A stretch of 7,610 nucleotides of DNA from Patescibacteria group bacterium (GTDB taxonomy: Bacteria; Patescibacteriota; Minisyncoccia; Phycocordibacterales; Phycocordibacteraceae), in contig JAFAQP010000109.1 in the NCBI GenBank assembly GCA_019246385.1, positions 1 to 7,610 of the forward strand. Direction: 5' to 3'. Both the position numbers and the translations under genes were made by a program. Positions 1 to 5,370 of the stretch are shown in pieces (within the stretch, counting starts at the first letter, position 1; each line of letters opens with the position of its first letter). Under the pieces are notes generated by a model that was given only the letters and a program-made list of their open reading frames with translations, ran no database searches and had not been told where the DNA came from.

Positions 1-891
1 GACTCATTCACCGAAACGCGCCTTTCCAATACCACGCTGCCCGGTATGGAAGAGTTGTACGCGATCGCCAGCTCCACGATCCTCTTGCGCACACTCAACG
101 ATGCGAAGAACGTGTTGAATTATGTGGGCACCATACATGCCAGTTCCTCAGAAGAGACGCTGGATATTGCGCCGACCCGAACATTTGACAGCGTTACCGT
201 TACTCCGTCAGGCGCGCTCTTTACCGTCGCAAAAACTTCTTCCGGTTCTGTCGCAGAAATTTCCTCCAAAGGAGGCGGGCGCGTAGCCACGGTTTTTGCA
301 TCGCCTATTTCCTCCTGGGTACCGCTTGCTGGCGGCACGCGCCTTTTTGTACAGTCCGCTCCGAGCGCCTTTGCGCCAGGCTACCTATATGAAATCAAAA
401 ATGCCGGCGCGGGAGCGACGCTCTCTAAAGTGGCTCAGGGAAGAAGCGGGTTTGTCGCGCTTCCAAGCCCGTCGGGAAGATATATAGCGACTAGTCAAAA
501 CTTGGATACCGGGTTCGCTTTTTTCGTCCTCGATACGAAGAGCGGGACTTGGTGGAGCGCCCCGATACACGGATCCGCGTATTCGTGCGCATGGATAGAA
601 AACGCGGAACCCTTAATCTTTTGCGCGGTACCCAAGGATCCGCCTCATGGAAACTACCCGGACGATTGGCTCATGGGGAACATCTCCTTCTCGGATGACG
701 CCTGGATCCTGAACCCGCCTCTCAATACCGCCTACTATATCGGCTCACTGTATGATAGCAGCGGAACCATCGATGCCGAGCACGTGGCTGTAGACCAAAC
801 GGGATCCTATGCGCTCTTTACTAACAAAAAAGATCTAAGCCTGTGGTCCTTGTATATTCGGGACGCCGTAATTCGGGCTGCGGGAGAATGA
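1..891 (+). CDS. Hypothetical protein, probable beta-propeller-like repeats (5'-partial)
   Basis: The reading frame is open from the first base of the window, so the gene begins upstream; an internal ATG at 46 is probably not the start. 296 residues are visible before TGA. I do not recognise a named family. The sequence shows recurring short beta-strand units of the type aromatic/hydrophobic, then a PSG or TGS turn, then Y/LF-x-x hydrophobics, for example VTPSGALFTVA, PSPSGRYIATSQ and DQTGSYALFTN. Strands such as FAFFVLDTKSGTWW and LYEIKNAGAG follow, as in WD40/PD40/TolB-like propeller blades. There is no catalytic motif and no transmembrane helix in the visible part; a signal or membrane anchor could lie off the left edge. 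It converges on jag with one base between the two stop codons, and it points towards the origin, unlike the neighbouring cluster. Propeller fold is inference; function is unknown. Confidence 0.75.
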   Translation, partial: DSFTETRLSNTTLPGMEELYAIASSTILLRTLNDAKNVLNYVGTIHASSSEETLDIAPTRTFDSVTVTPSGALFTVAKTSSGSVAEISSKGGGRVATVFASPISSWVPLAGGTRLFVQSAPSAFAPGYLYEIKNAGAGATLSKVAQGRSGFVALPSPSGRYIATSQNLDTGFAFFVLDTKSGTWWSAPIHGSAYSCAWIENAEPLIFCAVPKDPPHGNYPDDWLMGNISFSDDAWILNPPLNTAYYIGSLYDSSGTIDAEHVAVDQTGSYALFTNKKDLSLWSLYIRDAVIRAAGE

Positions 892-892
892 G

Positions 893-1369
893 TCACGCCG
901 CCTTCTCGGGGGTGGCTGTGTTTCCTACATATTTAATGACTATATGGCGCAGCCTCCCTTCACCGGCGGATTCCGTCGCGATTTCGGGAATATCTCCGAG
1001 AGCCGAATGAACAATGAGCCGGTCGTAGGGGCTCATCGGGCTCATTTCGACGTCATATTTGAAAGTTCGGGCCCGCTCAGCAAGCAGGCGCGCCTCATTC
1101 TCCAATTCTTTTATATGCTTCAGATGGTATCCGTTGACGTCGATCACGAATCGGAATGCTTCGTCTCCCGCGTCTTCGAAAAATTTACGCAGTACGTAAT
1201 TTAACGCCCGGAGCGTTTCTCCTTGGGTGCCTATAAGGACGCCCGAATCCTTTGTGCGGATCGTAAAAAGCGTCTGCCCGGCGATGTCGGCGGCGTCTAT
1301 CCCGTCAACCGCGATGCCGAGTTTCGAAAGCAATTCCCGCAGCGTTCTTTCTACCTCATCTTTTCCCAT
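893..1369 (-). CDS. jag: KH-R3H RNA-binding protein Jag/KhpB (SpoIIIJ-associated), lacking the Jag-N domain
   Basis: 158 residues. The KH domain covers about residues 30-80 with the GxxG loop IGTQGETL (G47-G50). The R3H domain follows at about 90-148, with its signature arginine and histidine as R117 and H121 in YDRLIVH, then a typical TESAGEGRLRHIVI end. Family knowledge: Jag/KhpB binds RNA, affects cell elongation and division in Gram-positives, and is encoded next to yidC (spoIIIJ). The N-terminal Jag-N domain found in Firmicutes homologues is absent; only about 28 residues precede the KH core. The ATG lies inside the end of yidC (14-bp overlap), so translation is probably coupled. There is no Shine-Dalgarno sequence. 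A short alanine-ended tail (NTATPEKAA) follows R3H. Identification is firm. Confidence 0.93.
   Translation of the reverse strand: MGKDEVERTLRELLSKLGIAVDGIDAADIAGQTLFTIRTKDSGVLIGTQGETLRALNYVLRKFFEDAGDEAFRFVIDVNGYHLKHIKELENEARLLAERARTFKYDVEMSPMSPYDRLIVHSALGDIPEIATESAGEGRLRHIVIKYVGNTATPEKAA
894..923 (+). terminator. Weak candidate terminator for the 1-891 gene, inside jag
   Basis: Just after the stop codon the plus-strand RNA could form a nine-pair stem, CACGCCGCC (894-902) with GGTGG plus TGTG (911-920). It needs three G-U pairs and one bulged C (916), around an eight-base loop, followed by only three T residues. The sequence is also constrained as jag coding sequence. The stem may be chance; it is reported because no other termination signal is available between the convergent genes. 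Confidence 0.2.
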
Positions 1370-2099
1370 GCAGCTTTTGTATCACAAGCTCCTGCACAAT
1401 GCTAAAGACGTTTGATGTGACGAAATATAAGGCGACGGCAGCGGTCGCGATATACGCGATAACGCCGAAAATGACCGGAAAAACGTACTGCATCTGGAGC
1501 TGCAGGCTGTCGGTAAAATCTTCCTGAAACGAGCGCGCATTCGTTTGCGAAAGAGATTTTTTCTTTTTAGCAGGCGCAAGAAGTCTCGCATAGATGAACT
1601 GACTCAGAACCACTGCAGCGGCCAAAAGCAGGCTTTTGCCCGCGAGATCAAATTCGCCTAAAAACAAGAGGGAGGCGTGCGCGGGCGCTTGCACAAAACC
1701 ATAGAGTACCGAGGGATCGAATGATATCTGCTTCGCTTCGCTTCGCACGACGTAATATAGTCCAAGCACTAACGGAAGCTGGATAAGAAGGAGCAAGACC
1801 CCCGCCAAAGGATTGATGTTGTTGTCCTTGAAAAGAGCGACGGTTCGTCTGCCGAGTTCTTCCTTGTTGTCCTTGTATTTCTCGCGTATCTCTTTCAGTT
1901 CCGGATCAATGCGGCGCATCGCGATCTGGCTTTTTATAGCGGCCAAAGAAAGCGGGAACAGGATAAGGCGTATGATTATAGTGAGAATCACTATTGCCAA
2001 GCCGACGTCCGCTCCTGGGACGGCGTCGACGAGAAGCGCAAGAATATTGTAAATCGGTTGGTATACGCCGACGTATGCGAGATGCGCGAACCAAGCCAT
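1356..2099 (-). CDS. yidC: Membrane protein insertase YidC/Oxa1 family
   Basis: 247 residues, the short Gram-positive/Oxa1-like form without the large periplasmic domain of proteobacterial YidC. An N-terminal amphipathic stretch (about 12-28) precedes TM1 (about 33-54), which carries the conserved groove arginine R44 in TIIIRLILFPL. A charged cytoplasmic helical hairpin (about 57-95, DPELKEIREKYKDNKEELGRR) follows. TM2 starts at NPLAGVLLLLIQLPLVLGLYY (about 96-116), TM3 lies near 155-174, and TM4-TM5 lie near 204-243. No lipobox cysteine is present, unlike many Gram-positive YidCs. The protein inserts and folds membrane proteins alone or with SecYEG. A TAGAAT hexamer six bases upstream of the ATG suggests its own leaderless transcript. 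It lies between rnpA and jag, the usual synteny, but yidD is missing. Confidence 0.95.
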   Translation of the reverse strand: MAWFAHLAYVGVYQPIYNILALLVDAVPGADVGLAIVILTIIIRLILFPLSLAAIKSQIAMRRIDPELKEIREKYKDNKEELGRRTVALFKDNNINPLAGVLLLLIQLPLVLGLYYVVRSEAKQISFDPSVLYGFVQAPAHASLLFLGEFDLAGKSLLLAAAVVLSQFIYARLLAPAKKKKSLSQTNARSFQEDFTDSLQLQMQYVFPVIFGVIAYIATAAVALYFVTSNVFSIVQELVIQKLHGKR

Positions 2100-2111
2100 C
2101 GGGGCATTCTA
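2100..2111 (-). promoter_or_regulatory. Candidate -10 element for a leaderless yidC transcript
   Basis: In the 48-bp rnpA-yidC gap the minus strand reads TAGAAT (2111-2106, five of six matches to TATAAT), followed by six bases and the yidC ATG. That spacing would put the transcription start at the A of the ATG. No convincing -35 hexamer is visible 16-18 bases upstream, and no Shine-Dalgarno sequence exists. The call is inference from spacing only. Confidence 0.4.
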
Positions 2112-2147
2112 CACTATGAAGCGAGGAATAAAATCGCAGCTGTTTCG

Positions 2148-2456
2148 TTATCGCGCAAACGCGCTTTTCAATGAATTTCTGAGATCTGCGAAGGAAGCAG
2201 TGGCCGCCTGCTTGTTCGGATACAGGCGTACATTTTTTCGTATATGCCCTTCGGTGAGCTCCTCGCGAAGAATCGCGTAGAGGCGCCGGCGCAAAAAATT
2301 GCGTTCGGAAGCCAGACGGACCGTGCGCTTTGAAATAACAACCGCTGCTTTGGCGTTTCCTTCCGAAAACAGCAGGGAGCCGAAGCGGAAGGGCTGGCGC
2401 CGAGTGACGCGTTTCTTGAAATCGGCCCGCGCAAGTCGATTAGCTCTTTGGAGCAC
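2148..2456 (-). CDS. rnpA: Ribonuclease P protein component
   Basis: 102 residues, slightly shorter than typical RnpA (about 110-120). The family signature is clear: VVISKRTVRLASERNFLRRRLY at about 39-60, containing the RNxxxRR-type basic helix (R52-R58) that contacts the RNase P RNA. The N-terminal region RANRLARADFKKRV matches the usual start of the family. The protein assists RNase P RNA in cleaving the 5' leader from pre-tRNA. The start is GTG, two bases after the rpmH stop codon, with no Shine-Dalgarno sequence, so translation is probably coupled to rpmH. The rpmH-rnpA pair is one of the most conserved bacterial operons. The protein is very basic, as expected. Confidence 0.93.
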   Translation of the reverse strand: MLQRANRLARADFKKRVTRRQPFRFGSLLFSEGNAKAAVVISKRTVRLASERNFLRRRLYAILREELTEGHIRKNVRLYPNKQAATASFADLRNSLKSAFAR

Positions 2457-2458
2457 GG

Positions 2459-2593
2459 TTATACGGTCAGTGCGGACCTGCCTTTTCTGCGGCGGCGTTT
2501 TAAAACTTGCCGGCCAGGCGCAGTTTTTCCGCGCACCAGAAAACCGTGCGTAGTTTTGCGTTTGCGTTTATTGGGTTGATACGTTCTTTTCAT
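2459..2593 (-). CDS. rpmH: 50S ribosomal protein L34
   Basis: A 44-residue gene read on the minus strand between rnpA and dnaA. The protein begins [18 protein letters not shown], continues with [15 protein letters not shown] and ends SALTV. This is the L34 pattern (MKRTYQPxxRKRxxxHGFxxRM...GRxVLxxRRxKGRxxL). The central segment [11 protein letters not shown] differs slightly from the common RMxTKxGRK. It stops with TAA two bases before the rnpA GTG. It is transcribed divergently from dnaA across a 100-bp gap containing DnaA-box-like repeats. A TATAAA element ends eight bases before the ATG, with no room for a Shine-Dalgarno sequence, which suggests a leaderless mRNA. Identification is firm from both sequence and position. 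Confidence 0.97.
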   Translation of the reverse strand: MKRTYQPNKRKRKTTHGFLVRGKTAPGRQVLKRRRRKGRSALTV

Positions 2594-2601
2594 GAGAAAG
2601 T

Positions 2602-2631
2602 TTTATACACAAGTTCTTCACAGATTATTAA
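2602..2631 (-). promoter_or_regulatory. Candidate rpmH promoter overlapping a DnaA box
   Basis: The minus strand carries TTAATA (2631-2626, four of six to TTGACA), an 18-base spacer, and TATAAA (2607-2602, five of six to TATAAT). The -10 ends eight bases before the rpmH ATG, so the mRNA would be leaderless or nearly so. The -10 lies on top of the perfect DnaA box at 2603-2611 and the -35 overlaps the third box, so bound DnaA would be expected to compete with RNA polymerase. Confidence 0.5.
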
Positions 2632-2633
2632 CA
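2603..2633 (+). repeat. Three phased DnaA-box-like 9-mers (origin element)
   Basis: Three tandem sites lie in one orientation: TTATACACA (2603-2611, perfect match to TTATNCACA), TTCTTCACA (2614-2622, one mismatch) and TTATTAACA (2625-2633, one mismatch). Their start-to-start distance is exactly 11 bp, with two-base spacers, so all three would sit on the same face of the DNA helix. They lie between rpmH and dnaA, the classic position of an origin and of the autoregulated dnaA control region. Binding is inferred from the consensus; the perfect site is more secure than the other two. Confidence 0.7.
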
Positions 2634-2676
2634 CGGCCGACCGTTTTCCGCAAGTAGGCGGCTTTTTCGAGGCGCG

Positions 2677-2682
2677 TATAAT
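2677..2682 (+). promoter_or_regulatory. dnaA promoter -10 element (TATAAT)
   Basis: A perfect TATAAT lies 11 bases before the dnaA ATG. Standard spacing places the start of transcription near the A at 2689, giving a leader of about five bases with no Shine-Dalgarno sequence. The -35 region is poor (best is TAGGCG at 2655-2660, 16-base spacer). The phased DnaA boxes end about 44 bp upstream, a position compatible with DnaA controlling its own gene. Confidence 0.55.
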
Positions 2683-2693
2683 GCCAAGACCTC

Positions 2694-4037
2694 ATGGAAC
2701 TCGATACGAAACAGCTTTGGGAAAATACGCTGACAAATATCGAACTCTCCATATCTCCTGCCAGTTTCAAGATGTGGTTTACAGAAACCCACATTGTCCG
2801 CATAGAGGACGGTATCGTCTATGTCGGAGTCCCGAATCAGCTCTCGAAAGAATGGCTTTCGGAGCGTTTTGGAAAGCTTATTCTTAAGACCATACGCGGA
2901 TTCGTTGACACGGTGCGCGGTGTCGAATATACCGTTTCCCGCGAGAATACGAGGAAAATTCCGGAGAAGGTCGCTTCGCCGACCAACGAATCGGAGCTCC
3001 CGCTCGCTGAATATTACGTTAACCGTTCAGATAATCTTAATCCTCGTTACACGTTCGATACCTTCGTAGTCGGTCCTTTCAACGAACTCGCGTATGCGGC
3101 TGGCCAGGCAGTCATAAAGAATCCGGGGATCGCCTATAACCCGCTTTTCATTTACGGCGAGACCGGGCGAGGGAAGACCCATCTTACTCAGGCGATAGGG
3201 AATCAGATAAAACGGAACTATCCTTCAAAAAAGGTTTTTTATCTGACCGCCGAACGGTTCGGGTTTGAATTTATGAATGCAATAGCGGCGCGTACGATCC
3301 CGACATTCAAGGAAAAATATCGCGCGTATGACGTGTTGATCGTCGACGACATCCAGTTCTTTTCAAAAAAAGGCACGATTCAGGAAGAATTTTTCCATTT
3401 ATTCAACACGCTCCACGACGGGAACAAGCAAATCGTTTGTTCTTCCGACAGACACCCGAATGTCATACCCGATATAACCGATCGTCTGAAAGGCCGCTTT
3501 CTTGCCGGTATGGCAGCATCGATAAATGAGCCGGACCATGAATCCCGAATGGCCATCATCCGTGCAAAAGGAGAAGCTATCGGACTGTCACTCTCCGACG
3601 AGACCGTTGAGGCGTTGTCGCTCGCGGTGCCGGGCAATATCCGCGAAATAGAGGGCATGCTGAATACCATTCTCTGCCAGACACAGCTCAAGGGCGCGCT
3701 CTCCGAAGACCAGATCAAGGAGCTCATAAAATCGACGGCCCGTCCGAAGCGAACGATATCCGTAAAACACGTCATCGCGCGCATTGCCGAGTTTTACAAT
3801 ATCGACGAGGACAGCATCTACGCGAAGACGCGACGACGGGAAGTGGTGAAACCACGGCAAGTAGTGATGTATATCCTTCGGGAAGACTTTCATCTCTCCT
3901 ATCCCGCGATCGGCACCGCTTTCGGAGGCCGCGACCATACGACGGTCATCCATGCGTGCGAAAAAGTCCGGGGAGAGCTTGCCGACGATGAAGAGCTAAA
4001 GGTACAGATAGATGAAATACGAGGAATACTCAAGTAA
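2694..4037 (+). CDS. dnaA: Chromosomal replication initiator protein DnaA
   Basis: 447 residues, full length for the family. Domain I spans about 1-83 (LWENTLTNIELSISPASFKMWF), followed by a short linker domain II to about 115. In the AAA+ domain III I see Walker A GETGRGKT (155-162), Walker B LIVDD (215-219), sensor 1 SSDRHP (250-255), the box VII arginine finger R268 in DRLKGRF, and sensor 2 R317 in GNIREIEG. Domain IV has KTRRREVVKPRQVVMYILRE and the DNA-binding signature GGRDHTTVIHACEKV (411-425). DnaA-ATP binds DnaA boxes, melts the origin and recruits the helicase. The ATG was chosen because it precedes the conserved LWE motif and sits just below a TATAAT. It is divergent from rpmH and followed by dnaN. 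No missing catalytic residues. Confidence 0.98.
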   Translation: MELDTKQLWENTLTNIELSISPASFKMWFTETHIVRIEDGIVYVGVPNQLSKEWLSERFGKLILKTIRGFVDTVRGVEYTVSRENTRKIPEKVASPTNESELPLAEYYVNRSDNLNPRYTFDTFVVGPFNELAYAAGQAVIKNPGIAYNPLFIYGETGRGKTHLTQAIGNQIKRNYPSKKVFYLTAERFGFEFMNAIAARTIPTFKEKYRAYDVLIVDDIQFFSKKGTIQEEFFHLFNTLHDGNKQIVCSSDRHPNVIPDITDRLKGRFLAGMAASINEPDHESRMAIIRAKGEAIGLSLSDETVEALSLAVPGNIREIEGMLNTILCQTQLKGALSEDQIKELIKSTARPKRTISVKHVIARIAEFYNIDEDSIYAKTRRREVVKPRQVVMYILREDFHLSYPAIGTAFGGRDHTTVIHACEKVRGELADDEELKVQIDEIRGILK

Positions 4038-4065
4038 AACCGGTGAATAAATATGCGAAATAACC

Positions 4066-4080
4066 TGTGGGTAATCCACA
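4066..4080. repeat. Overlapping inverted DnaA-box-like pair
   Basis: The sequence TGTGGGTAATCCACA contains a 5-bp inverted repeat (TGTGG/CCACA) around GTAAT. Read on the minus strand, 4066-4074 is one mismatch from TTATNCACA; read on the plus strand, 4072-4080 (TAATCCACA) is also one mismatch. The two sites overlap by three bases in opposite orientation, 28 bases after the dnaA stop. DnaA binding is inferred; a small RNA hairpin is a less likely alternative because the stem is short. Confidence 0.4.
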
Positions 4081-4224
4081 CATCAAAAAGTGGAAAAGAA
4101 ATCAAAACACAAACGCAGGCGGAAGGAAGGAAACACCCACATCTACCATCTTCTATACCCCCATGGTTATATCTTCTTCATAAAAAATTCACACAAGAAC
4201 TAAACCCTCTTCCGCCGCATCCCC

Positions 4225-4251
4225 ATATCCACAAAGCATTAACATAATCAT
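4225..4251 (+). repeat. DnaA-box-like site followed by CAT-phased AT-rich triplets
   Basis: ATATCCACA (4225-4233) is one mismatch from the DnaA box. The following triplets read AAG CAT TAA CAT AAT CAT, six in a row with A in the middle, and CAT recurs every six bases (4237, 4243, 4249). This recalls the box-plus-trinucleotide layout of DnaA-trio origin unwinding elements, but only two of the six triplets (AAG and TAA) fit the published [T/A]A[G/A] pattern. Tentative. Confidence 0.3.
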
Positions 4252-4255
4252 TTCT

Positions 4256-4261
4256 TACATT
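4256..4261 (+). promoter_or_regulatory. Possible weak -10 element for dnaN
   Basis: TACATT (four of six to TATAAT, keeping the important first, second and sixth positions) is followed by exactly six bases and the dnaN ATG, the same geometry as upstream of yidC. CATAAT at 4243-4248 (five of six matches) is an alternative that would give a leader of about 13 bases. No -35 hexamer is convincing, and dnaN may also be read from the dnaA promoter. Confidence 0.3.
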
Positions 4262-4267
4262 ACTCTT

Positions 4268-5368
4268 ATGAAAATAGAAGTGCTGAGAGAGAATCTGGAA
4301 AGGGCGGTGTCCGTTGCAGCGAAAGTAAGCAATAAAAATCTCTCTTTGCCAGTCCTTGGCTGTATTTTATTGTCTGGAGAGGGCGGCCAAGTCAAACTGC
4401 AGGCGACGAATTTGGACTTAAGCATACTGGTCAACCTCAAAGCGAAATTGATCGAAGACGGCGTGGTCGCGGTGCCTTCGCAGATCTTTTACCAGACCAT
4501 GTCCGCCCTTACCGATCAAAAACTCACCCTCACCACCACCGGGAACACCCTCACGATTGAAGGCGAGCGGGGCACCACTTCTCTTTCGCTCATCGATCCG
4601 TCCGAATTTCCCAAACTCCCGCAGGTGAAAAAAGGAGAGGGGTCGGAAATCATGATTCCCGCACACACACTTGGGGCAACACTCCGATCAGTCGCCTTTT
4701 CGGCCTCGACCTCAAGCGTCAAACCGGAACTTTCGAGCGTCTGCCTTTCGTTGGAAAAGGGAGAACTCGTCGCTGCAGCGACTGATTCTTTCCGGCTTGC
4801 CGAGGTTCGTGTTCCTTTGAAGACGAAAAATTCCTTCGGGCCGACACTGCTGCCGGCGAGAAACATCAACGATATTCTCCGTACGCTTGAAGCGGAAGAC
4901 GAGGTCGAAATACGGATAGGAGAAAATCAGATATCCCTCGTGTCTGACTTTGCGACGCTTACCAGCCGGACAATAGACGGCTCGTTTCCGGATTATCAGA
5001 GCATCATTCCGCGCGAGTTTGTCGTATCCGCCACCTGCCTCAAGGAAGACGCCGTGCAGGCGTTCAGAAAGATCAGTATTTTCACCGACTCTTTCAATCA
5101 GGTCCACATCGCGATGAAACCTTCCGAAAAAACGTTTACGGTGCGCGCAGTGAACGCTTCCGTGGGCGAGACGACCGATCATGTTCCCGCAGCGCTTGAA
5201 GGAGAGGATCTGGATATAAATTTCAACGCTAAATACGTGACCGACGCACTTTCCTCGATTTCCGGAGATAGCATCGCATTTTCGGTAGCGGGGGCAGGAC
5301 GGCCGATGGTCATACGGGACGTGCCGAACAAAGGCTTCACGTATTTGGTCATGCCCATGAACCGTTGA
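4268..5368 (+). CDS. dnaN: DNA polymerase III subunit beta (sliding clamp)
   Basis: 366 residues, the same length as the E. coli clamp, so the three repeated clamp domains are complete. Recognisable segments are LPVLGCILL (28-36), ATNLDLSI (46-53), AATDSFRLAEV (170-180, family ATDxxRLA), SRTIDGSFPDYQSIIP (233-248, family SRxIDGxFPDYxxxIP), FNAKYVTDAL (319-328), and the C-terminal MPMNR, where the MPM motif lines part of the peptide-binding pocket used by polymerases. The homodimeric ring tethers Pol III and other partners to DNA. The start ATG precedes the family-typical MKIEVLRENLERAV. There is no Shine-Dalgarno sequence. The TGA stop is two bases before the ATG of the next gene, indicating one transcription unit with the DciA-like gene. 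recF, which usually follows dnaN, is not here. Confidence 0.98.
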   Translation: MKIEVLRENLERAVSVAAKVSNKNLSLPVLGCILLSGEGGQVKLQATNLDLSILVNLKAKLIEDGVVAVPSQIFYQTMSALTDQKLTLTTTGNTLTIEGERGTTSLSLIDPSEFPKLPQVKKGEGSEIMIPAHTLGATLRSVAFSASTSSVKPELSSVCLSLEKGELVAAATDSFRLAEVRVPLKTKNSFGPTLLPARNINDILRTLEAEDEVEIRIGENQISLVSDFATLTSRTIDGSFPDYQSIIPREFVVSATCLKEDAVQAFRKISIFTDSFNQVHIAMKPSEKTFTVRAVNASVGETTDHVPAALEGEDLDINFNAKYVTDALSSISGDSIAFSVAGAGRPMVIRDVPNKGFTYLVMPMNR

Positions 5369-5370
5369 AG

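Larger units (their letters stand above)
4038..4267. other. dnaA-dnaN intergenic region, probable part of the replication origin
   Basis: A 230-bp non-coding stretch, clearly more A/T- and purine-rich on the plus strand than the flanking genes. It holds DnaA-box-like sites at 4066-4074 (minus orientation), 4072-4080 and 4225-4233, each one mismatch from TTATNCACA. It also holds a GGAA triple repeat (4121-4132), A-runs, and an AT-rich tail next to dnaN that could serve as an unwinding element. No intrinsic terminator with a T-run is visible after dnaA. A 64-codon open frame here looks spurious. Origin assignment is inference from context; no perfect DnaA box lies in this gap. Confidence 0.55.

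Noticed and set aside
856..877. Direct repeat ATTCGGG (856-862 and 871-877)
   Set aside because: Seven bases in coding sequence at 15-bp distance, encoding different contexts; expected by chance.
2507..2887. 126-codon plus-strand frame crossing rpmH, the gap and the start of dnaA
   Set aside because: It is antisense to rpmH and out of frame with dnaA, covers the DnaA array, and its translation resembles no protein.
4121..4133. GGAA triple repeat as a Shine-Dalgarno or binding site
   Set aside because: It is more than 130 bases from the dnaN ATG, with no start codon at usable spacing that opens a credible gene; kept only as a compositional note.
4053..4247. 64-codon open frame in the dnaA-dnaN gap
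   Set aside because: The translation is a Pro/His/Lys/Thr mixture without domain or start signal, and it covers the DnaA-box-like sites of the probable origin; non-coding is the better reading.
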